Shown here piece after piece: positions 52,258 to 60,741 of a DNA stretch of 64,000 nt. How positions within the stretch are numbered: the first letter of the stretch is position 1; every line of letters begins with the position of its first letter. Under the pieces are notes generated by a model. The model was not told the DNA's origin. It was given only the letters and a program-made list of their open reading frames with translations, and did not search any database. Source of the DNA: CAWBJP01 sp963789165 (GTDB lineage: Bacteria > Actinomycetota > Acidimicrobiia > IMCC26256 > BP-133). Made by a program: the position numbers and the translations under genes. The stretch is from assembly GCA_963789165.1 (NCBI GenBank), contig CAWBJP010000003.1, positions 248,001 to 312,000 on the forward strand. The letters run 5' to 3'.

Positions 52258-52716
52258 ATGAGATTGCAACTGAGGTACGCCCTGGCCTTCGGGACCGGCA
52301 CCGTGCTGACCGTCGGCGGGCTCCTGCTGGGACCGGCCGGTGCCGCCGACCACACGGTGGAGATCAAAGGGCTGAGCTTCATCCCCGAGGAGATCAACGT
52401 GGCCGTAGGCGACCAGGTGACGTGGGTCAACGAGGACGACGACAAGCACGACCTGCAGAGCGACGTCTTCGACGCGCCGCCCATGGCGAAGGGGGAGTCG
52501 TTCTCCTTCAGCTTTGGTGAGAACCAGACGATCCCCTACCGCTGCCAGATCCACACCTACATGCAGGGCAAGATCACGGTGGGCGACGGCCAGCCGCCAG
52601 GCTCCGGCGGGGGAACTCCCCCACCCACGGAGACCCCCACCACCGAGGCTCCGACCCCCACCACGAAACCGCCGGCCGGCCCGCTCGGGCTGCCCCTCCC
52701 CATCGGGGCCGGCTGA
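52258..52716 (+). CDS. Plastocyanin-like type-1 copper protein
   Basis: A 152-residue secreted protein: signal peptide (about 1-29), then a cupredoxin fold with His64 (DDDKHDLQ) and the C-x2-H-x2-M set Cys96, His99, Met102 (YRCQIHTYMQG). A Pro/Thr-rich tail (110-152) follows and may anchor to the wall. It is likely the mobile electron carrier of the module. It overlaps the oxidase start. Confidence 0.82.
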   Translation: MRLQLRYALAFGTGTVLTVGGLLLGPAGAADHTVEIKGLSFIPEEINVAVGDQVTWVNEDDDKHDLQSDVFDAPPMAKGESFSFSFGENQTIPYRCQIHTYMQGKITVGDGQPPGSGGGTPPPTETPTTEAPTPTTKPPAGPLGLPLPIGAG

Positions 52717-53972
52717 TGAGGGCCCTCCTCTCCATCCCGCCGCCGCGCCGTGGTACGCCGGTGGTCCGGCGGGCGCTGCTGGCCGCCGCCGTCCTGGTGA
52801 ACGGAGCCGGCGTGGCCGGCGCGCTCGACCGCGCCGGCGGCGCCGAACGCGCCGAGGTCACGGCGGCAGCCTTCATGCCCGCCATGGCCTCCGAGCGCTA
52901 CGTCCCGGCGGAGGTGCCGGGAACAGGCCGGCCCGCCGACTTCGTCTCCGGCGGCCCCCGCGGGGACGGAACCGTCTTCGCTCCCTTCGTGGCCGGCGAG
53001 GACGGCGTCAAGGAGTTCCGTCTCACCGTCGCGCCCATCGAATGGGAGGTGGCCCCCGGGCAGAGGAAGGACGGCTTCGCCTTCAACGGTTCGATCCCCG
53101 GGCCCACCATCCGGGTCAACCAGGGTGACCACCTCCGGATCATCGTGCAGAACAACCTGCCCGAGGCGACCGTCGTCCACTGGCACGGGATGATCCTCCC
53201 CCACGCCATGGACGGCGTACCGCCCTTCACCCAGCACCCCATCCCGCCCGGCGGCAACTTCAGCTACGAGTACACCGCCGACGCCCCCGGTACCCACTGG
53301 TACCACTCCCACATCGACGGCGATCAGGTGGGGAAGGGCCTGTACGGATCCCTGGAGGTCGTCCCCCGCACCGGCGAATACCCGGTGGACCGCGACTACC
53401 GCCTGTTCGTGGGCGACACCAACCTGGGCCTGGTCATCAACGGCAAGACGTTCCCGTTCACCGCCCCCCTCAAGACGAAGGTCGGCGAGCGGGTCCGCAT
53501 CCGCCTCACCGCCACCGGCGAAATGCAGCATCCCTTCCACCTCCACGGTCAGCCCTTCCAGCTGGTGGCTCAGGACGGCTTCCCCCTGGCCCAGCCCCAG
53601 TGGATGGACACCCTGCTCATCGCCACGGCCCAGACCTTCGACATCATCGCCCCCGCCCTCGCCCCCGGACCCTGGGTGTTCCACTGCCACATCTTCAGTC
53701 ACATGCACAAAGCCGGCGGCGCCCACGAGATGTCCGGCCTCGTCACCGTCTTCGACGTCGCCCCCGCCGACCTCCCCGCGTCGGCCCCACCCTCCCCACC
53801 CCCCGGAGTCCAGGTCCCTCCCCTCGCTCCCGTCCTGCCCCCGGGCCCCGGCGCCCCGGCGCCGCCCCCTGGCGCCCCGGCGCCCCCCGGTTCGCCGGCG
53901 CCGCCCCCCGGTTCGCCGGCGCCACCGGGCCAACCCCAGCCACCGCCTAGCGACCCGGGCAGCCCGCACTGA
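52716..53972 (+). CDS. Secreted two-domain multicopper oxidase
   Basis: A 418-residue protein. An N-terminal helix (about 15-37) acts as signal or anchor. Copper motifs are HWHG (155-158), HWYHSH (194-199), HPFHLH (272-277) and HCHIFSH (323-329) with Met339 in AHEM. The presence of all four histidine motifs in about 250 residues marks a two-domain, laccase-type oxidase. A Pro/Ala-rich tail (350-418) probably spans the wall. It reduces oxygen to water while oxidising copper, iron or organic substrates; which one is not readable. Confidence 0.83.
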   Translation: MRALLSIPPPRRGTPVVRRALLAAAVLVNGAGVAGALDRAGGAERAEVTAAAFMPAMASERYVPAEVPGTGRPADFVSGGPRGDGTVFAPFVAGEDGVKEFRLTVAPIEWEVAPGQRKDGFAFNGSIPGPTIRVNQGDHLRIIVQNNLPEATVVHWHGMILPHAMDGVPPFTQHPIPPGGNFSYEYTADAPGTHWYHSHIDGDQVGKGLYGSLEVVPRTGEYPVDRDYRLFVGDTNLGLVINGKTFPFTAPLKTKVGERVRIRLTATGEMQHPFHLHGQPFQLVAQDGFPLAQPQWMDTLLIATAQTFDIIAPALAPGPWVFHCHIFSHMHKAGGAHEMSGLVTVFDVAPADLPASAPPSPPPGVQVPPLAPVLPPGPGAPAPPPGAPAPPGSPAPPPGSPAPPGQPQPPPSDPGSPH

Positions 53973-54015
53973 GCGCGGCGCCCGGTCCTTCCAAGGCGCA
54001 GCCCGCCCGTATCCG

Positions 54016-54393
54016 CTAGGGCTCAGCTCTCCAGGGTTTCCTCCATTCGGGTGCCTCCCACGGCTGGGTGATGTAGATCGTCTCCCGGGCGACCTTGTCG
54101 CCCCGAAACTCGAGGATGCTGACCGTCAGGTTCCACGGTCCGCCGTCGTAGCTGATCGAGTTCTCCGCCACCCAGAGGTCCTCCCGGCCTCGGATGTTCC
54201 GGATCTCGAAGGCCAGCACCGCGGGATACGCCCGCCGCCATTCCCGAAAGTTCTCCACGCCGACGAAGCGCTCGCCGGACTGCGGGAACTCGAGGACGGC
54301 ATCGTCGTGGTAGATCTCGTGAGCGATGTCCTGATCGCTCCCCGCGTACTCCCAATGCCGCTCCAGTTGCGCTCTCACCATCGCCTCGTCCAT
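54016..54393 (-). CDS. SnoaL-like (NTF2-fold) protein
   Basis: A 125-residue NTF2-fold protein with AHEIYHDDAVLEFPQSGERFVGVENFREWRRAYP, typical of SnoaL/polyketide-cyclase-like small enzymes and stress proteins. The function cannot be named. It converges on the copper oxidase gene. Confidence 0.72.
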   Translation of the reverse strand: MDEAMVRAQLERHWEYAGSDQDIAHEIYHDDAVLEFPQSGERFVGVENFREWRRAYPAVLAFEIRNIRGREDLWVAENSISYDGGPWNLTVSILEFRGDKVARETIYITQPWEAPEWRKPWRAEP

Positions 54394-54491
54394 GCGCTCA
54401 GCTCCCGTTGGTTCTCACCCTCGCCCCGCCCATGCAGTCAGATTGCCCGCTGGCCGCACCCGCGCACCTATGCGGCAGGGGCGGGACGAGT

Positions 54492-55661
54492 TCACGGTGG
54501 GTCGGGTCCTTGCCGGTTGCGGTGGAGGAGGCCGGCTCTGCGGTCCCGGGCGGTCTTTTCCTGATGGTGCGGATAGCAGCGAGGTTCGAGGTTGTTGAAG
54601 GAGGTCGGCCCCCAGTTGGCGCGGGGGTCGACGTGGTCCCATTCCAGGTGGAAACGCCGGTCGCAGCCCGCTTCGATGCAGGTGACCGCGTCGAAGTCGG
54701 GCACCGGGCCCAGTTCCAGGGCCGTGCGCAGCTCGGCTTTGATGTGCCTGCCGTAGTGGACCACGGTCTCGATGCGGGTCCCGTCATGAAGAACCGCCTT
54801 GAGGAAGGCGTCCTCGGAGAGGTCCCGCACGAGTGACACCGGGATCGGCCCGCCCCCCACCAGGTGACACGGCTCGCTCGGGTGGGCATGGCCCCGTCGG
54901 TAGGCCCGCAAATCACAGACGATGACCAGATCGGCCGAGTGGGCCTTGCCCCGGCCGGCACCGTCGGCCAGCTTCAACAGCGCGTCAGCGGCAAGGGCCT
55001 CGCGTGACTCCCGGAGCCCGGCGCGCTTCGCGGCGCGCCAGAGGCGGTCGGTTTCGGCCTCGAGCCGGCTCACGAAGGGCAACCCCACCTCGGGCGGCAC
55101 CGCCCCGGCGAACCCGACCATCCCCAGATCGGTGCGCCAATGCCGGTAGAACCGGTCGTGGTGCTGACGGGAGTGGAGCTCCTCAGGATCGATGGCGCCG
55201 AGCCGGCGTTTCCTTGCCTGGTCCCTGAGGGTCCTGAGACTCCCGTCCTTGGCCACCGCCAGCAGCTCGGCCTCCGACCCGGGGCACTCCGCCTCCGCCT
55301 TGGCCACTTCGTGCGCCTGGGCCAAGGACAGCTCGCCCGTCGCCACCGCCGCCCGGGTGTCAGGCATGTCCCGCAGTGCCCGAGCGGTCTCCAACGCGGT
55401 CTTGGCCTCCACGGTCGACGTTCCCGCCGCCCGCGCCAGCCAGTCCGCCGTGTCGGCGAACCCCTTCCGGCGGTGCGCCCCACACTCTCCCGCCCGAGCC
55501 GCGGCGAGCGCACCGGCGGCCGCACATGCCTTCTGTGTGGCGGTGAGTTCCTCGACCACCACGGCACAGTCCTCACCCGAAGACAACGCAGGATCGAAGG
55601 TGGTCAGCGCCGCACGAAACAAGCGAGCTGCAGCAACGAGACTGGGGAAACTGGTCGGCAT
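54492..55661 (-). CDS. DUF222-HNH endonuclease (13E12-repeat family)
   Basis: A 389-residue protein from ATG 55661 with AGGAGG directly upstream. The helical DUF222 part (about 1-290) precedes a C-terminal HNH nuclease: EAGCDRRFHLEWDHVDP, NNLEPRCYPHHQEK. In mycobacteria this family is the 13E12 repeat and several members are controlled by LexA. Here a near-consensus SOS box lies in the promoter (55756-55771). An upstream ATG at 55763 lies inside that promoter, so it is rejected. It probably cleaves DNA during damage; the biological target is unknown. Confidence 0.83.
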   Translation of the reverse strand: MPTSFPSLVAAARLFRAALTTFDPALSSGEDCAVVVEELTATQKACAAAGALAAARAGECGAHRRKGFADTADWLARAAGTSTVEAKTALETARALRDMPDTRAAVATGELSLAQAHEVAKAEAECPGSEAELLAVAKDGSLRTLRDQARKRRLGAIDPEELHSRQHHDRFYRHWRTDLGMVGFAGAVPPEVGLPFVSRLEAETDRLWRAAKRAGLRESREALAADALLKLADGAGRGKAHSADLVIVCDLRAYRRGHAHPSEPCHLVGGGPIPVSLVRDLSEDAFLKAVLHDGTRIETVVHYGRHIKAELRTALELGPVPDFDAVTCIEAGCDRRFHLEWDHVDPRANWGPTSFNNLEPRCYPHHQEKTARDRRAGLLHRNRQGPDPP

Positions 55662-55749
55662 GACACCTCCTCTGGTCGCCAGGTGCGCATCCGCACCGAT
55701 CGTGATTCCGAGAGGAGGTCCGTTATGCCCGGTCCTCGAGGCAGCCGTC

Positions 55750-55777
55750 ATCTTATCGAACATGCGTACGTTGTCAA
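55750..55777 (-). promoter_or_regulatory. SOS-box-overlapping promoter of the DUF222-HNH gene
   Basis: On the minus strand TTGACA (55777-55772) and TAAGAT (55755-55750) are spaced by 16 bases. That spacer (55756-55771) reads, on the plus strand, TCGAACATGCGTACGT, which agrees at 10 of 12 fixed positions with the actinobacterial LexA box TCGAAC-N4-GTTCGA. LexA binding here would cover the promoter. Confidence 0.65.
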
Positions 55778-55818
55778 GGCATTTTCCGAACGGCTGTTCG
55801 TGGCGGTTGGCCGTCCCG

Positions 55819-56631
55819 TCAGGCCACGAGAGCGGCGGCGAGGAAGTCGAAGGCGGCCGGAGTCACACGGTTCCAGTAGCGCCGCGTGTGACGCCCGTCC
55901 GCGTAGCCGCCGGCCTGCGGTGGCTCCGGCAGGGCCTCCGACAGGCGGACCACGTTGTCGTACAAGGGATCCTGGCGACCACACCACAAGCCGATCCTGG
56001 TCCCCCGCAATACCCCAGAGGCTTCGAACACGCGGTCACCGGGCGAGACCGCCGGGGAAAAGGCGGCGATGGCCCGTAGGAAGCCCGGATAGGTCTCGCC
56101 CAGGCGGAGGACGCCGTACCCCCCCGCCGACCAGCCCCACGCCACCAACCGTTCCGGGTCGAACCCGCGCTCGGCGCACCACCGGGGCAGCTCGTCGTGC
56201 ACCATCCGCGCCGGGTTGTCGCTGCCGGATCCCTCCCAGCCGGACGGGCCACCGTCGGCGCCGGCCAGCACGAACGGGGCGGCGCCCCGAACCACGGCGT
56301 CGGTCAGGAACCGCCCGAACCCGAACCCGGGGTAGTCGGCCGCCGTGGCCGACGCCCCGTGCAGGATGACGCAGACGGGCAGGCCCCGCCCGTCCCCATG
56401 GCCGGCAGGGACGGCGGTGTAGAAGTCGACGGCCCGGCCTCGGGCGTCCGATCGCCGGCGCTCCACCCGCTCGTCACCGACGGCTGCGTCGGGTACCGGG
56501 CCCGGCATCTCGCCGTCCCCGGGGAACAGCTTGTGCCGCAACGGACCGGCGCCGGCGGCCACGACCCCGACGGCCAGCACACCCCCAGCTCCACGGCGGA
56601 GCAACGCCCGCCTGGAGATCGGACTTCCCAC
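55819..56631 (-). CDS. Tat-exported alpha/beta-hydrolase esterase
   Basis: A 270-residue protein from GTG 56631. A twin-arginine signal (SRRALLRRG, then a hydrophobic helix) leads to an esterase fold: CVILHGASATAADY, the nucleophile elbow GWSAGGYG (Ser near residue 170) and a closing His in GRHTRRYW. It resembles PHB-depolymerase/LpqC-type secreted esterases. Export through Tat implies a folded enzyme or cofactor. Substrate unknown. Confidence 0.78.
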   Translation of the reverse strand: MGSPISRRALLRRGAGGVLAVGVVAAGAGPLRHKLFPGDGEMPGPVPDAAVGDERVERRRSDARGRAVDFYTAVPAGHGDGRGLPVCVILHGASATAADYPGFGFGRFLTDAVVRGAAPFVLAGADGGPSGWEGSGSDNPARMVHDELPRWCAERGFDPERLVAWGWSAGGYGVLRLGETYPGFLRAIAAFSPAVSPGDRVFEASGVLRGTRIGLWCGRQDPLYDNVVRLSEALPEPPQAGGYADGRHTRRYWNRVTPAAFDFLAAALVA

Positions 56632-56690
56632 CCGGCCATCATCCCATCGCCCGTCTGGACCAGACCGGGGCCCGTTCACTGCGTCGATCG

Positions 56691-56975
56691 TCAATCGCGA
56701 GCGGTGTCGCCGCAGGTGTGGAAGACGTCGAGGGGACCGGAGCGGCACGCCTTCTGCTCCGCCATGCATGCGGCGTACGTTGCCGGGGCGCGCTGGCCGT
56801 CGTTCATCCCGCACCACGAGCGTTCATTCCAGTCCCGGGCGGTCGGACCGACTGCTGCTGCGCCGCCGGCGAGAGCGAGCGCGACTGCCATCGCGCGGGC
56901 GACTCTGCGCGGTGTCCAGGGCTTGCGTTCTCTCGGCATCACGTAGTGGCCTTCGCCGAACCGGTCCATGTCCAC
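56691..56975 (-). CDS. Small membrane-anchored hypothetical protein
   Basis: A 94-residue protein (or 82 from ATG 56939, MPRERKPWTPRR). A basic start is followed by a single hydrophobic helix (about 25-45, MAVALALAGGAAAVG) and a cysteine-rich tail with four cysteines. It is probably an exported or tethered disulfide-bonded peptide. No known family. Confidence 0.5.
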   Translation of the reverse strand: MDMDRFGEGHYVMPRERKPWTPRRVARAMAVALALAGGAAAVGPTARDWNERSWCGMNDGQRAPATYAACMAEQKACRSGPLDVFHTCGDTARD

Positions 56976-57100
56976 TCCAGGGCATTCTCGATGTCATCGG
57001 TTGCCCTCATGATCTGCCTCCCGGCCGCCTGGTGGTATCGGGGAAGACCCTGGGCGAACCCTGAAAACACCCTCGGCCGGTGAGAGGTCCGGGGCGTTGC

Positions 57101-57550
57101 CTAGGGTTCGAGGTGGGACAGCCCGGAGCGGACGAAATCGGCGCCGCATACCGGGCAGGGCCTCATCGTGTGCCGGCGCTGGTCACCCCCGAGCCAGATG
57201 TGGGAGAGGATGGAGAGGCCTTCGACGACCGCGCCACAGGATCGGCACGGACCACTGCGGGGTTGGACGAACTGCACCGCGTCGCGCCGGAGAGACGCCT
57301 CGAGGGACTCCGGTGTCAGCTCGGGGGGCGGACTGTCCTTCGGCCAGACCGCCAGCGCCGGCACTTTCCCGATATGGGGTGCCGAGACGAGCGAAGGAAA
57401 CGTCCGCGCGGCATCCGGCAGCTGGGATTTCCAGGCATCAAGGGGGGCAGGCAGGTCCTCCTCGGTGCTGAACAATCTGACGGTGATGCCGTCCACGGTG
57501 GCGACGAGGGGCACGGATTCAGGATGCCCGCAGCCGGTTGAGCCGTCCAC
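57101..57550 (-). CDS. Hypothetical protein with C-terminal zinc ribbon
   Basis: A 149-residue protein from GTG 57550. The first 85 residues are an alpha/beta stretch rich in Pro. The C-terminus has CRSCG (near 101) and CPVCG (near 132), a paired zinc ribbon. It is divergent to the DinB/pentapeptide gene across 17 bases. Function unknown. Confidence 0.55.
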   Translation of the reverse strand: MDGSTGCGHPESVPLVATVDGITVRLFSTEEDLPAPLDAWKSQLPDAARTFPSLVSAPHIGKVPALAVWPKDSPPPELTPESLEASLRRDAVQFVQPRSGPCRSCGAVVEGLSILSHIWLGGDQRRHTMRPCPVCGADFVRSGLSHLEP

Positions 57551-57567
57551 TGCGTAGCCTGACCGCC

Positions 57568-58344
57568 ATGAGCGACAGTGACTTCACCGACCTTCGCGGC
57601 AAGGAGTTCGAGCGCACCGACATGACGGCGGCGCGGTTCACCATGGTGAGGCTCGACGGAGTGACGTTCCGGGCCTGCGAGCTCAACCGGGTGGTGATGC
57701 GCGGTGTCGAGATCGTCGACACGACCATTGACGGCGAGATTCGGGGCCTCGTCATCAACGGGGTCGATATCGCGCCGTTGGTGGAGGCCGAACTGGACCG
57801 CCGGCACCCCGACCTCCCCAAGTTCCGGCCGACCACGCCCGAGGGGTTCCGGGAGGCCTGGGACCTCAACGAGCGGCTGTGGGATTCGACCGTGGCGCGG
57901 GCGCGCCGCCTGCCCCCGGAGATGCTGCACGAGTCGGTCGACGGCGAGTGGTCCTTCCTCCAGACCCTGCGCCACCTGGCGTTCGCGACCGAGTCGTGGG
58001 TCGGCCGCTGCATCCTGGGCGATCCCAGCCCATGGCACCCGCTGTCCCTGCCGTGGGATCAGATGCGTCCCCGGCCGGGAGTGCCGCACGACCGTGACGC
58101 GCGCCCGTCGCTCGACCAGGTGCTCGCCTTGCGGCTGGAGGCGATGGCGCTGATGAGGCGGGTGGTCGACGGCCTGACCGGCGAGCAGCTCGACCGCCGG
58201 ACCGAGCCGCTCGTGGGTCCCGGCTGGCCGGACGAGGGCGAGACCTTCCCCCTCCGCGAGTGCCTGCTAATCGTCCTCAACGAGGAGTGGTGCCACCGCA
58301 TGTTCGCCGAGCGCGACCTGGCTGTCCTCGAGCAACCAGACTGA
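57568..58344 (+). CDS. Pentapeptide-like module plus DinB-fold protein
   Basis: A 258-residue protein. Residues 1-60 show a short pentapeptide-repeat-like run (DFTDLRGKEFERTDMTAARF, then VTFRACELNRVVMRGVEI with every fifth residue hydrophobic). A DinB-type helical bundle follows (DGEWSFLQTLRHLAFATESWV and EEWCHRMFAERDL) with metal-ligand histidines at LRHLAFAT and EWCHRM. The fusion of the two modules is unusual. Function unknown, possibly a mycothiol- or bacillithiol-linked transferase. Confidence 0.72.
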   Translation: MSDSDFTDLRGKEFERTDMTAARFTMVRLDGVTFRACELNRVVMRGVEIVDTTIDGEIRGLVINGVDIAPLVEAELDRRHPDLPKFRPTTPEGFREAWDLNERLWDSTVARARRLPPEMLHESVDGEWSFLQTLRHLAFATESWVGRCILGDPSPWHPLSLPWDQMRPRPGVPHDRDARPSLDQVLALRLEAMALMRRVVDGLTGEQLDRRTEPLVGPGWPDEGETFPLRECLLIVLNEEWCHRMFAERDLAVLEQPD

Positions 58345-58348
58345 CCTC

Positions 58349-58651
58349 GTGGAGTTCGTCTTCGCCGGCCAGGTGATCGAATGGCGCGGGCCGTCGCCGT
58401 ACTACTTCGTCCCCGTGCCCGACGAGGAGTCCGCCGACATCCGCGAGGTGGCCGCCATGGCCACGTACGGCTGGGGCGTGATCCCGGTCGAGGCCCGGAT
58501 CGGCGAGGTCGCCTTCGAGACGTCGCTCTTCCCCAAGGACGGCGCCTACCTGCTGCCGCTCAAGGACGCTGTGCGCAAGCCGCAGGGCCTCTCGGCCGGT
58601 GACGACGTGACCGTGGAGATGACCGTCCGCCTCTCGAGCTCTGGGCAGTGA
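58349..58651 (+). CDS. DUF1905 protein
   Basis: A 100-residue protein from GTG 58349 opening FVFAGQVIEWRGPSPYYFVPVP, then WGVIPVEARIGEVAFETSLFPKDGAYLLPLK, the pattern of DUF1905, a small family with a barrel-like fold and unknown function. It follows the DinB gene by 4 bases and is probably in the same operon. Confidence 0.78.
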   Translation: MEFVFAGQVIEWRGPSPYYFVPVPDEESADIREVAAMATYGWGVIPVEARIGEVAFETSLFPKDGAYLLPLKDAVRKPQGLSAGDDVTVEMTVRLSSSGQ

Positions 58652-58724
58652 GTGCTGCGGGTGTCGGTCACGGCCCCACAGCCTGGCTGTCTCATGGCCT
58701 TCACGGACAGCACTGAATCGACAC

Positions 58725-59306
58725 TCAGTTGGCCCGCTCGAAGCGCACCAGCCGCCCGTCGGAGCAGGCGTAGGTGTAGTGGTGATCCCCGACCTGTGTG
58801 GTGCCCGAGAACTGGCCGCCAGCAACGCCGGTCCCAGACCCCGACGAACTGGACGGGGAGGGAACCCACCATGGCCCACTACTCGACGAGACGCTCGATT
58901 CCCGGCATTCGACGGCAGGTCCTTGCATCACGACGGCCAGCACCATCGTCGCGGCCACGGTCATGGCCGTGCCGGCGGCGATGCCACGGGCGCCGACCGC
59001 GAGAGCGGCGAGGCCGACGAGCACACCGGCCACCACCGTGACCGGCGCCGCCGGGAGCACATAGGCCACCATCAAACCTGGCAGCACACCGGCTGTGAGC
59101 AGCCCCGGCCGGTCGAGCCCGACCCATACCCCCACCAGCGCAACCGTGGCCGCGAGAAGGGTGAACACCACGATCGGCCACGTCACAAACCGGGCCGTCC
59201 CGCCGACACGCCCAGCCACCACGACGACGGCAGCCAGCAGCGGCAGCCCGAGCAGCACTCCGCCAGCGAACTTCCTCCTTTGCCGGGAACCATGAGGCAC
59301 CTGCAC
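58725..59306 (-). CDS. Multi-pass membrane protein, hypothetical
   Basis: A 193-residue protein with about five hydrophobic helices (about 15-130), a serine-rich linker (SSVSSSSGPW, SPSSSSGSG) and a polar C-terminus with one cysteine. GTG 59306 is the probable start. No characterised domain is recognised. Confidence 0.5.
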   Translation of the reverse strand: MQVPHGSRQRRKFAGGVLLGLPLLAAVVVVAGRVGGTARFVTWPIVVFTLLAATVALVGVWVGLDRPGLLTAGVLPGLMVAYVLPAAPVTVVAGVLVGLAALAVGARGIAAGTAMTVAATMVLAVVMQGPAVECRESSVSSSSGPWWVPSPSSSSGSGTGVAGGQFSGTTQVGDHHYTYACSDGRLVRFERAN

Positions 59307-59493
59307 ATAGTGCGCACGCCGGCGGCCAAATCACACACGCGGCTGGGGCAGGCAGCGCACGTCCGGGACTGCCGGACCTCGGGCGCGGTCAGGTAGAACG
59401 GAGATCGTGGCCTTCGACCCCGGCCACGGCCTATCCCGCAGGGAGCCGCATGTCACCGGTAACACTTTTGGGGGGCCGACCAAGGAGGGATCG

Positions 59494-59913
59494 ATGGCCG
59501 ATGTCAACGCCGACGCCCTGTTGGAGGAGGCCCACGCCGCGGCGCGCACCGTGTACGTGCCGTACTCGCGGTTCCGGGTGGGGGCGGCGGTGGCCTGTGC
59601 CGACGGGACGGTGGTCCGCGGCTGCAACGTCGAGAACGCCTCCTACGGCCTCTCCATGTGCGCCGAGCGCACCGCCCTCTTCGCCGCCGTGGCCGCCGGG
59701 CACAGCCCCCGCCGTGACCTGGTCGGGCTGGCGGTCAGCTTCCCCGACGCGGACCCGGGCGCCACGGCGACGCTGATGCCGTGCGGCGCATGCCGCCAGG
59801 TGATCCACGAACTGCTGGGCCCTGACGCACCGGTCGTGGTGGACGGCGCCGGGACGTACCGGGTCGCCGACCTCCTCCCGCAGCCGTTCACCTTCACTCC
59901 CCCACCGGCCTGA
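59494..59913 (+). CDS. cdd: Cytidine deaminase
   Basis: A 139-residue homotetrameric-type cytidine deaminase: YSRFRVGAAVACADG, zinc ligand Cys in CNVENASYGLSMCAERTA with the catalytic Glu, and the Cys pair PCGACRQ. GGAGGGA lies upstream of the ATG. It salvages cytidine and deoxycytidine to uridine. The gene is encoded alone, converging on the PIG-L gene. Confidence 0.9.
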   Translation: MADVNADALLEEAHAAARTVYVPYSRFRVGAAVACADGTVVRGCNVENASYGLSMCAERTALFAAVAAGHSPRRDLVGLAVSFPDADPGATATLMPCGACRQVIHELLGPDAPVVVDGAGTYRVADLLPQPFTFTPPPA

Positions 59914-59915
59914 CG

Positions 59916-60710
59916 TCAGCCGAAGAGATCCGTCTCCCAGTCGCCGGGTGGGCGCTCGCCGCCGGCGTCGCGGCGGCGGTACCACTCGCTGGAGAAGGCG
60001 GCGACGAAGGCCTCGGGAGGCATGGCCAGGAAGAACGAGGTCTCGCCGATCTGGCTGGCGTGGGCGGCCATGGCCGCCCGCTTGACGTCGAGGTAGTCGG
60101 AGACGTCCACCACCGTGGTCAGCTCCGCCTCGGGCAGGCCCATGTCGGCCCCGACGCCGTCGATGTCGGGGATCTCGAGCAGGCCCTGCTCCGCCGCCTG
60201 GCTCAACAGACGCACGAAGGCGTCGCGGTTGACGGTGGCCTCGTAGACCCGGGGCACCCTGGCCAGCTCGGCGGCCCGGACCCCGACCCGGTGGACCTGG
60301 ACATGGTCGGGATGGCCGTAGTTGCCGTGGTCGTCGTAGATGGTGAGGACGTCGGCCTCTTCCTCGGTGAGGATGGCGGCCAGGCGGGCGGCGGCCTCCT
60401 CCAGGTCGGCCTGCCAGAAGGAGGCCGGGTCCTCGTTGGCCGGCGTGCCGACCATGCCTGAGTCGCGGTAGCCGAGGATCTCGGTGCGGGCCACGCCCAG
60501 GATCTCCGCCGCCGCCTTCAGTTCCGCCGTGCGGCGCTCGGCCAGGGTCTCACCCGGGGCCAGGAAGCCGTCGGCGACCTCGCCGAGATCTCCGGCGGTG
60601 GCGGTGACGAGCACGACCCGGTGGCCGGCGGCGGCGGCCCGGGCCATGGTGCCGCCGGTGGCGATGGCCTCGTCGTCGGGGTGGGCGTGGAAGGTCACCA
60701 ACGTCGCCAT
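59916..60710 (-). CDS. PIG-L/LmbE-family N-acetylglucosaminyl deacetylase or amidase (Mca/MshB-like)
   Basis: A 264-residue metal-dependent deacetylase with AHPDDE (zinc His-Asp-Asp near the N-terminus) and HPDH (about residue 132). Members include MshB, which builds mycothiol, and Mca, which cleaves mycothiol conjugates; the presence of other mycothiol-type proteins in the window makes these roles plausible. Length suits either. It stands alone on the minus strand. Confidence 0.82.
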   Translation of the reverse strand: MATLVTFHAHPDDEAIATGGTMARAAAAGHRVVLVTATAGDLGEVADGFLAPGETLAERRTAELKAAAEILGVARTEILGYRDSGMVGTPANEDPASFWQADLEEAAARLAAILTEEEADVLTIYDDHGNYGHPDHVQVHRVGVRAAELARVPRVYEATVNRDAFVRLLSQAAEQGLLEIPDIDGVGADMGLPEAELTTVVDVSDYLDVKRAAMAAHASQIGETSFFLAMPPEAFVAAFSSEWYRRRDAGGERPPGDWETDLFG

Positions 60711-60741
60711 GGAGGCGACAGGTTAACCAGCCCCTACGGGC

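Noticed and set aside
55662..55763. Upstream ATG at 55763 as start of the HNH gene
   Set aside because: It lies inside the TTGACA/TAAGAT promoter and SOS box, whereas ATG 55661 has a strong AGGAGG site.
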